Below are positions 58,533 through 64,000 of a DNA stretch of 64,000 nt, in pieces; position 1 is the first letter of the stretch, and each line of letters opens with the position of its first letter. The notes under the pieces are model-generated. The model was not told the DNA's origin, searched no databases, and saw only the letters and a program-made list of their open reading frames with translations. This stretch comes from SIG603 sp963621245 (GTDB lineage Bacteria > Bacillota > Clostridia > Oscillospirales > Acutalibacteraceae), in contig CAVFCW010000001.1 of assembly GCA_963621245.1 (NCBI GenBank), positions 434,001-498,000 of the forward strand. The letters run 5' to 3'. Position numbers and translations under genes: made by a program.

Positions 58533-59513
58533 TTATTTTACTTCGAGCGGTGTGCCGCCGTTTTCAAAACCGATAAGCCCCCTTATGGAATTCTCCACCA
58601 TATCAGAGACAGCCTGTTCGGTGTAAAAAGCCATGTGCGGCGAGAGTATCACATTGGGAAAACTCTTGAGAAGCGCCATATTATCGTTATCGGGTATCTC
58701 AAATTCCTTGTTGAGATAATAAAGTCCTGTCTCGCCCTCAAAGGTATCGAGTGCTGCAAAACCGACTTTTCCGTTTTTGAGTGAGGAAATAAGCGCGGCA
58801 GTATCTATTATCAAGCCCCTTGCGGAGTTAACTATTATCACGCCGTCCTTCATTTTTTCAAATGCCGCCGCGTCTATAAGATGAGTGTTTTCGGCGTTTC
58901 CCGGAACATGAAGCGTGATTATATCCGATTTCTTCAGAACTTCGTCAAGGCTTACATACTCCGCATATTTTTTAACTTCCTCGTCTTCATAGAGTGAATA
59001 CGCAAGAATACGGCAACCGAAACCCGACAAGTGTTTAATTACGGTTTTGCCGATATTGCCCGTGCCGATAACGCCCACTGTCGAAGTTGATAATTCTTTT
59101 CCCACTTTGCCCTTAAGCGAATAATCAAGGCAGTCCGCTTTTTTCATGATCCAAGGCATATTTCTGCAAGCCATGAGCATAAGCATAATCGTAAAATTAG
59201 CCACGCTGTTGGGAGAATACACAACGTGAGAAACTCTCATTCCCAGCGAGTGGGCGTACTTCACATCTATGTGCTCGTAACCTATGCTTCTTGTCGATAT
59301 ATATTTGACTCCGTTTTCGTGGAGTGCGTCAAGTATTTCGGGATACATAGGGTTTGTTATGATCGAAATTGCGTCGTAGCCCTTGCATAAACCAATATTC
59401 TCCATGGACGGATAATCTGAAATATAAGCGTACTCAAAGGAATATTCCTTTGCGAATTTTTCAACATATTTCTGCTCGTCATATTCTCTTAGGGCGTAAA
59501 AAAATATTTTCAT
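58533..59513 (-). CDS. D-isomer-specific 2-hydroxyacid dehydrogenase
   Basis: 326 residues. NAD motif VGVIGTGNIGKTVIKHL, catalytic Arg in NSARGLIID, Glu in the LDTFEGE stretch and His in LSPHMAFYTEQA. Resembles D-lactate dehydrogenase/VanH proteins. It reduces 2-oxo acids to D-hydroxy acids. Single gene. Confidence 0.92.
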   Translation of the reverse strand: MKIFFYALREYDEQKYVEKFAKEYSFEYAYISDYPSMENIGLCKGYDAISIITNPMYPEILDALHENGVKYISTRSIGYEHIDVKYAHSLGMRVSHVVYSPNSVANFTIMLMLMACRNMPWIMKKADCLDYSLKGKVGKELSTSTVGVIGTGNIGKTVIKHLSGFGCRILAYSLYEDEEVKKYAEYVSLDEVLKKSDIITLHVPGNAENTHLIDAAAFEKMKDGVIIVNSARGLIIDTAALISSLKNGKVGFAALDTFEGETGLYYLNKEFEIPDNDNMALLKSFPNVILSPHMAFYTEQAVSDMVENSIRGLIGFENGGTPLEVK

Positions 59514-59675
59514 AAGAATTTATTCTCCGTTTCTTATTTGTTGTGTGATAGTATAAGTAAAAAATCCATGTTTTTACTATACCACCGTTTTGGCAATATA
59601 ACAAATAAAAAACATGACAAAACGGACAGATTTCTCTGCCCGCTTTGCCGTAAATTATCGAAGTATCAGTGTCTT

Positions 59676-59969
59676 TTATGCGACGGTATAAATTTTAACC
59701 TCGGGATCTGCGCTCCAAAGCGGCTTAAGTCCCACGAAAACATCGTTCTTGAACAAATCGCTTGAAAGGTAAGCAGCTGCATGCTCTGCGCTGTCAAATC
59801 CGTGAAGAACCTGTACGTCCTCGTCACGCACAAGAAGATCCTTTGTGAGTGCGCCCTCGATTGTCTCGAGGAAAGGAGCACGGTAATCGGTATAGACCTT
59901 TGCAGCTGCAGGACGGTTTTCTGCATCGATTTTCATTGTTATTTCAAGATAAGCTTTTACTGTGTTCAT
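59676..59969 (-). CDS. Antibiotic monooxygenase-like (ABM/dimeric barrel) protein
   Basis: 97 residues of a single ferredoxin-like domain (VKAYLEITMKIDAENRPAAAKVY; LLVRDEDVQVLHGFDSAEHAAAYL). Such small dimers act as monooxygenases or heme/quinone-modifying enzymes. It is divergent from an HxlR regulator, a frequent redox-responsive pairing. Confidence 0.8.
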   Translation of the reverse strand: MNTVKAYLEITMKIDAENRPAAAKVYTDYRAPFLETIEGALTKDLLVRDEDVQVLHGFDSAEHAAAYLSSDLFKNDVFVGLKPLWSADPEVKIYTVA

Positions 59970-60050
59970 ATTCTTGCCTCCATAAGATAATTATTGTGGC
60001 TTAAATATATTACAGCAGCTAAAAAACAGCAATATATAAGCAAATTTATG

Positions 60051-60076
60051 AGTCACTAATAAATTCAATAGTCACT
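60051..60076. promoter_or_regulatory. AGTCACT direct repeats between ABM and HxlR genes
   Basis: AGTCACT occurs at 60051-60057 and 60070-60076, 19 bp apart, in the 160-bp divergent spacer. Candidate HxlR operator half-sites. Confidence 0.45.
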
Positions 60077-60129
60077 TGCAAATAATTAGCACAGAGAATA
60101 TACTTTGAAAAAAGAAAGGCGGAAAGAGT

Positions 60130-60504
60130 ATGTATCAGAGAAAAATTGCCAAAGATATAAGATGCCCACTGGAATACGGTTTGGAGATATTCTGCGGAAA
60201 ATGGAATTCAAGAATTATATGCGTTTTGGCGGCAAAAGAAACCTTGCGTTACAGTGAACTGAGGCAAGAAATGGGTAACATAACGGACGCCGTTTTGGCT
60301 TCAACCTTAAAAGTTCTTATAGCAAATGGGCTCGTTTTGAGAAAATCGTATGACGAAATTCCGCCCAGAGTAGAATATACGCTTACGGAAAAAGGCAAAT
60401 CGGTAGTTCCCATTTTGCAAAGCATTTGCCATTGGTCGGGCGCTTTCTACAAAGAAGAAAACGATACCCCCATGATTCAGTGCCAAAAATGCGATTATCG
60501 TTAA
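60130..60504 (+). CDS. HxlR family winged-helix regulator
   Basis: 124 residues. HxlR pattern: CPLEYGLEIFCGKWNSRIICVL, RYSELRQEMGNITDAVLASTLK, PPRVEYTLTEKG. Cys near the N terminus and CQKCDY at the C terminus could sense oxidants or electrophiles. Probably regulates the divergent ABM-like gene. Confidence 0.9.
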   Translation: MYQRKIAKDIRCPLEYGLEIFCGKWNSRIICVLAAKETLRYSELRQEMGNITDAVLASTLKVLIANGLVLRKSYDEIPPRVEYTLTEKGKSVVPILQSICHWSGAFYKEENDTPMIQCQKCDYR

Positions 60505-60561
60505 AATTTAAGATACCGAATAAAGCAAAGCTCCTACCCAAACATAAATCATCGGGATGCC

Positions 60562-60648
60562 ATGGAAAATTTAGAGCAGGAGCTTGAAAGATATATTTCA
60601 GAAAACGAAAATATATGCTCATTTGAAAGCCGGATGCTCGACTCTTAA
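60562..60648 (+). other. Short orphan frame, possible gene remnant
   Basis: An ATG opens 28 codons (MENLEQELERYISENE...). The frame stays open upstream to 60508 and the ribosome site is weak. It might be a degraded gene end; I cannot name a family. Confidence 0.25.
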
Positions 60649-60654
60649 CGCAAA

Positions 60655-60719
60655 AATACTCCCTTATAGGCGCAAGCTTAAATTATTCTGCTTGTCTGCC
60701 CAAAGGGAGTATTTTTTTG
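60655..60719. terminator. Long bidirectional terminator
   Basis: ATACTCCCTT / AAGGGAGTAT outer stem with an inner GCAAGC/GCTTGT pairing and TTTTTTT tail, between convergent units. Confidence 0.8.
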
Positions 60720-60744
60720 AATATATTTGAAATTTGTAATTAAG

Positions 60745-61992
60745 TTAGGTGAAATGATAACCTTCGCCGAATGTGAACGTGCCCGGATACGGGTCGATGT
60801 TGTCGCTGTTGGGATAGAGCGTGTTTCCGCTTCTTGTGTACCAGCCGACAGAAGCAACCTCATTGTTGAGCGCACCCTCTGCTATGAGATACTGATCGCC
60901 CTCAATTGCACAAACGCAAACATAGTGCTCGTTGTAAGCCCCCTCGTACTGATAGAGAACATCGCCGACTTTAACCTCGTCAAAATTGTAGTAGGTTTCG
61001 CCCTGTCCCGGAGGAATCTGCTTGCCGTGAACATAAATTATAAAGTCGATAGAATATGCACAGCATCCCCATGACTGGCGCTCGGGCCAGAGAAGCGGTG
61101 TTATAAAGCCGTAGGACGCGTTGTTTGTCCATCTTGAATCAGAGATAAAGGAAGAAATTCTTGCCTGCATATCGGCGTCGGCTGTGTCTGTTTTAACAGT
61201 TGTGCTGTTTTCACTTGTTTCGCTAGACTCGCTTGTCTCCTTAGATTCTGTTTTGTCGGAGCTCTCGTCTTTTTTTGTCTCTTCTGTTTTCGAAGTTTCT
61301 TTTGATGCGTCTGTCGCCTCTTCGATAATAAGCTTTGATACAACGCTTGCTGAGTTATAGTTATCATCGGCGGCAACAGTCGATTTCACGAAATATGTTC
61401 CGACATTTGAGGGAACAGCGCCGTCCTCTGCGGCACCGTTTTCGCTTGTTGTGAGTGCCGTGCAAGCCTCGTCGGTGTAGCAAAGAGATGTAACCTCTCC
61501 CGTGCTGCCCGTGACCTTTGCGTTAATCTGATTTTTTGCAGACTCTGCGTCTGTCGCTTTAATATCGCTCTGTGCGATGTAAGAATCGACTTTGAGAATT
61601 GTGAGTTTGAATGCCGGCGTTACATCGAGGCTAAGGCTTGTTTCTGTTATAGCGTAATATGTGCCCGCATTTGTCGGTATACCACCCTCGCTTGCGGCGC
61701 CGCTTTCAGCACCCGTGAGAGTCGTGCATTTTTCATCTGTAAAATAAAGATAAGATTCGCTTGAGTTTGCGGCTGAACCTGTGTAAGTAACTGTCTGCTC
61801 GGGTACGGCATAGCCCACCTGAGAAACTGTATCTGCCGCCGCACTGATTGTACCTACGGCGGAAGACATTAAAATAACCGCTGAAAGCGGCAGTGCTAAT
61901 ATTTTAGTGGTTTTGTTTGCTCTTGACTTAGTTTTGGATTTTCTTTCATTAAATCTCTCGTTAAATCCTAAAAAATTCTTCGATAAATTCAA
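60745..61992 (-). CDS. Secreted NlpC/CHAP-like protein with beta-repeat and Ser/Thr-rich linker
   Basis: 415 residues. A long basic N terminus and a hydrophobic segment (LALPLSAVILMSSAVGTISAAA) form a signal peptide. Two repeats (~55-125, 135-220) share YTGSA/VTGST...CTxLT...NAGTYY/NVGTYF, like MBG/Ig-type surface domains. A Ser/Thr/Glu/Lys-rich linker (~225-270) follows, then a C-terminal domain with WGCCAYSIDFIIYVHG and NEHYVCVCAIEGDQYLIAEG, whose Cys and His fit an NlpC/P60- or CHAP-like cysteine hydrolase. Possibly acts on cell wall or proteins outside. Confidence 0.8.
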   Translation of the reverse strand: MNLSKNFLGFNERFNERKSKTKSRANKTTKILALPLSAVILMSSAVGTISAAADTVSQVGYAVPEQTVTYTGSAANSSESYLYFTDEKCTTLTGAESGAASEGGIPTNAGTYYAITETSLSLDVTPAFKLTILKVDSYIAQSDIKATDAESAKNQINAKVTGSTGEVTSLCYTDEACTALTTSENGAAEDGAVPSNVGTYFVKSTVAADDNYNSASVVSKLIIEEATDASKETSKTEETKKDESSDKTESKETSESSETSENSTTVKTDTADADMQARISSFISDSRWTNNASYGFITPLLWPERQSWGCCAYSIDFIIYVHGKQIPPGQGETYYNFDEVKVGDVLYQYEGAYNEHYVCVCAIEGDQYLIAEGALNNEVASVGWYTRSGNTLYPNSDNIDPYPGTFTFGEGYHFT

Positions 61993-62184
61993 AGGTTTAC
62001 CTCGCTTTGTCTTGAAATGATGTTGCTATATTAACCCATTTCCGTGAAGAAAACAAGAAACTTATACAAAAAAGTTGCAAAATAGTTGTATATTTTGCGA
62101 TTATAAACCTCAGTTTTATATTAAATTATAGAATAAAATTAAAGAATACTGAATACAAAAGCAAAAAGTGCTTTCAAGCCAAAG

Positions 62185-62219
62185 AAAAAGAGCCTTTGAA
62201 ATTTAATTTCAAAGGCTCC
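62185..62219 (-). terminator. Terminator of amino-acid ABC operon
   Basis: Perfect 13-bp stem GAGCCTTTGAAAT / ATTTCAAAGGCTC with minus-strand TTTTTC tail. Confidence 0.9.
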
Positions 62220-62245
62220 TTATTTTGAGATAAATTTGAGGCAAA

Positions 62246-63328
62246 TCACAAAACGGAAACACGAAAAATATTAGTTTTTTCGTTTATATATTCGTGCTTT
62301 ATACAGCTTGCGCCTATGCCCTCAAGTTTCTTTTCAAGTGCGTCACTGTTTAGGCTTTTCGCTTTTTCTCCGTCCCATTTGAAAGCGATATCGCAAACAG
62401 AATTCTTGTCTGAATACTCAAGTGAGAAAACAACTTTATCGTTCTCTTTTAAACACGGCATAATGTTTTGCAGATAAGCCTCATCGATAATCGATTCCGC
62501 CTTGAAAAGGAGCTCCGGCGTGAACATCTTTTTGAGTGCGAACGCCTGAATTTCGCTGATTAAACCGAGGTAATCGAGATTTTCCTTGGTGAATTTCTTT
62601 TGGATGAAGTCGAGACCGCCGATAAATCTCCTTGTAAGCTCTTTTTTCGGATGCTCGAAAATCTCACTCGGCGTGCCCTCTTCGTAAATAACTCCTTCGT
62701 CGAGGTAAACCACCCTTGTGGAAACGCTCTTTGCAAGCATCATCTCGTGCGTGACGATAATCATAGTCATTCCCTCTTTTGCAAGCCGCTTGATTACAGC
62801 CAAAACCTCGCCCACCATCGTGGGGTCAAGTGCGCTTGTCGGCTCGTCAAAGAGAAGAATTTCCGGTTCCATAGCCAAAGCTCTTGCGATGGCAATTCGC
62901 TGTTTCTGTCCGCCCGACAGTTCATCGGGATAATTGTAAGCTTTTTCGGTGAGACCGACGATTTTAAGCAGCTTTTCGGCACGCTTTTTTGCCTGTTCGT
63001 CACTTAGTTTTAACAGTTTTTTGGGCGCGTACATTATGTTTTCAATCACATTCATATGGTTGAAAAGGTTGAAACTCTGGAAAACCATTCCCATTTTCTG
63101 CCTTACGGCGCTCAAATTGCATTCTTTTGAAGCCATATCGGTGCCGTTAACGATAACCTTTCCCGAAGTGGGCTCCTCAAGGCGGTTTATGCATCGAAGA
63201 AGCGTCGATTTACCCGCACCGGACGGGCCGATGACCGATATAACATCGCCGTCGTTAATCTGAAGATTGACGTCACGAAGCGGAACGGAATTCGGAAATT
63301 CTTTTCGTAAATGTTCGATTGTTATCAT
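62246..63328 (-). CDS. Amino-acid ABC transporter ATPase with C-terminal extension
   Basis: 360 residues. GlnQ/ArtP-type core: GPSGAGKSTLLRCINRLE, MVFQSFNLFNHMNVIENI, LSGGQKQR, LLFDEPTSALDP, VTHEMMLAKSVS. Typical members end near 245; this one has a further ~115 residues. The extension (FIQKKFTKENLDYLG... to NIFRVSVL) is not an obvious NIL domain; DEAYLQNIM and the final strands resemble a degenerate GHKL/RsbW-type ATPase, an uncertain inference. Its start overlaps the permease stop. Confidence 0.9.
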   Translation of the reverse strand: MITIEHLRKEFPNSVPLRDVNLQINDGDVISVIGPSGAGKSTLLRCINRLEEPTSGKVIVNGTDMASKECNLSAVRQKMGMVFQSFNLFNHMNVIENIMYAPKKLLKLSDEQAKKRAEKLLKIVGLTEKAYNYPDELSGGQKQRIAIARALAMEPEILLFDEPTSALDPTMVGEVLAVIKRLAKEGMTMIIVTHEMMLAKSVSTRVVYLDEGVIYEEGTPSEIFEHPKKELTRRFIGGLDFIQKKFTKENLDYLGLISEIQAFALKKMFTPELLFKAESIIDEAYLQNIMPCLKENDKVVFSLEYSDKNSVCDIAFKWDGEKAKSLNSDALEKKLEGIGASCIKHEYINEKTNIFRVSVL

Positions 63329-64000
63329 AAGTCTGCACCTCCCACGGGTAATTTTAAATCTGATTTTTGAATGCGTTCGGGTGTAAGTTTCTTTTTAATT
63401 GCCCTCATAATTGCAAGCAGAATACATGCTATCGCAAAGTAGATTATTGCAATAGTGAGCAGCGGTACTATCGCCTCGTAAGTGTTACTTCTTATAATAT
63501 CGCCAACCTTGGTAAGATCGGTAACGGCAATATAACCGACCACTGCCGTGCCTTTCATAAGGCTTATTAGATTGCTGAAATAGCCGGGGAGCATTGTGCG
63601 TATTGCTTGCGGAAGAATTATTCCGCGGAAAGTCTGCCTTTTCGTGAAGCCGATTGCAAGAGAAGCCTCCCACTGGCCCTTGTCGACCGAGCTTATGCCG
63701 CCCTCAAAAAGCTGAGCGAGATAAGCAGCAAAAACCATGCCGAATCCGACTATCGCAACGATTACATTGCTTATCTGAGAATGAGCAAACACGATGTAGT
63801 AAAGAATCATCAAAATGACAATTATCGGCAAGCCCTGCATAAGTCCCGAATATATTACGGAGAACCATTTGAACGCTTTGTGTTTGGACATTGCCATGGC
63901 GCAAAGAATTGCACCGAGAAGATTTGCAAGAATAAATCCGAAAACGGTAATTATTAATGTGACGGCAAGACCCTTTAAAATAGTCTGCCAACGGTTTTGA
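63325..64000 (-). CDS. Amino-acid ABC transporter permease (partial)
   Basis: The frame continues past the right edge; 225 residues are visible. Helices, the EGGISSVDKGQWEASLAIGFTKRQTFRGIILPQAIR loop and LTKVGDIIRSNTYEAIVPLL are typical of HisM/GlnP permeases. The fuller protein may be a fused binding protein-permease, which cannot be seen here. Stop overlaps the ATPase start (ATGA). Confidence 0.9.
   Translation of the reverse strand, partial: QNRWQTILKGLAVTLIITVFGFILANLLGAILCAMAMSKHKAFKWFSVIYSGLMQGLPIIVILMILYYIVFAHSQISNVIVAIVGFGMVFAAYLAQLFEGGISSVDKGQWEASLAIGFTKRQTFRGIILPQAIRTMLPGYFSNLISLMKGTAVVGYIAVTDLTKVGDIIRSNTYEAIVPLLTIAIIYFAIACILLAIMRAIKKKLTPERIQKSDLKLPVGGADL

Noticed and set aside
1..64000. 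tRNA/rRNA genes, CRISPR arrays, intact IS elements or prophage
   Set aside because: No cloverleaf ends, regular spaced repeats, transposase motifs or phage structural genes were seen on reading both strands.

Overview
The window reads as chromosome from an anaerobic gut Firmicute of class Clostridia, most like Ruminococcaceae/Oscillospirales. Supporting signs are strong Shine-Dalgarno sites, sigma-A type promoters with 17-bp spacers, intrinsic terminators after most units, a paired glgC/glgD glycogen operon, ECF vitamin transporters, Gram-positive type SOS and Pho boxes, and a eukaryotic-like Ser/Thr kinase. I assign no species. I saw no tRNA, rRNA, CRISPR array or intact insertion sequence.

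Layout. 1-9.0 kb: end of an unidentified gene, mannonate dehydratase (uxuA), an AEC carrier, a four-gene operon of three unknown proteins plus a transmembrane Ser/Thr kinase, a Crp-type remnant and an AI-2E-type permease. 9.1-17 kb: M29 aminopeptidase, a polyprenyl glycosylphosphotransferase with a GT2 glycosyltransferase, a DUF4130-type protein, and DNA polymerase IV behind two SOS boxes and a coupled 21-residue ORF. 17-21 kb: glgC-glgD-glgA. 21-28 kb: an Old Yellow Enzyme-type reductase, a PHP hydrolase, a cobalamin riboswitch driving a DUF4430 protein and an ECF S component, rny and asparaginase. 28-37 kb: phosphate block with a Na/Pi cotransporter, an OmpR-type regulator, pstSCAB-phoU and repeated TTTACA boxes.

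37-46 kb is a sulfur block. cysK-metY-rrf2 is read from two promoters carrying Rrf2-like dyads. An ABC transporter of the sulfonate/taurine type follows a 40-codon ORF rich in Met and Cys and an intrinsic terminator, which looks like an attenuator. Two DUF1847 paralogues lie downstream, and a second rrf2 gene is divergent from cysK. 46-50 kb: two ECF S components divergent from a short MocR-type regulator, a membrane protein and a P1 peptidase.

50.2-53.7 kb is the most unusual part: five tandem paralogues of a small secreted protein family I do not recognise, a sixth unrelated secreted protein, and a 38-residue Cys-rich ORF. They are read from two promoters that share one architecture (GTCCG direct repeats with an 11-bp period, 11 bp from an identical -10 region).

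53.8-64 kb: azlCD behind a terminator-ended leader, a LytTR regulator preceded by 21-bp-period repeats, a MATE exporter behind a terminator leader, a cupin protein, an AraC remnant, a D-2-hydroxyacid dehydrogenase, an HxlR/monooxygenase-like divergent pair, a secreted NlpC-like protein, and an amino-acid ABC transporter whose ATPase has an extra C-terminal domain and whose permease runs off the window.
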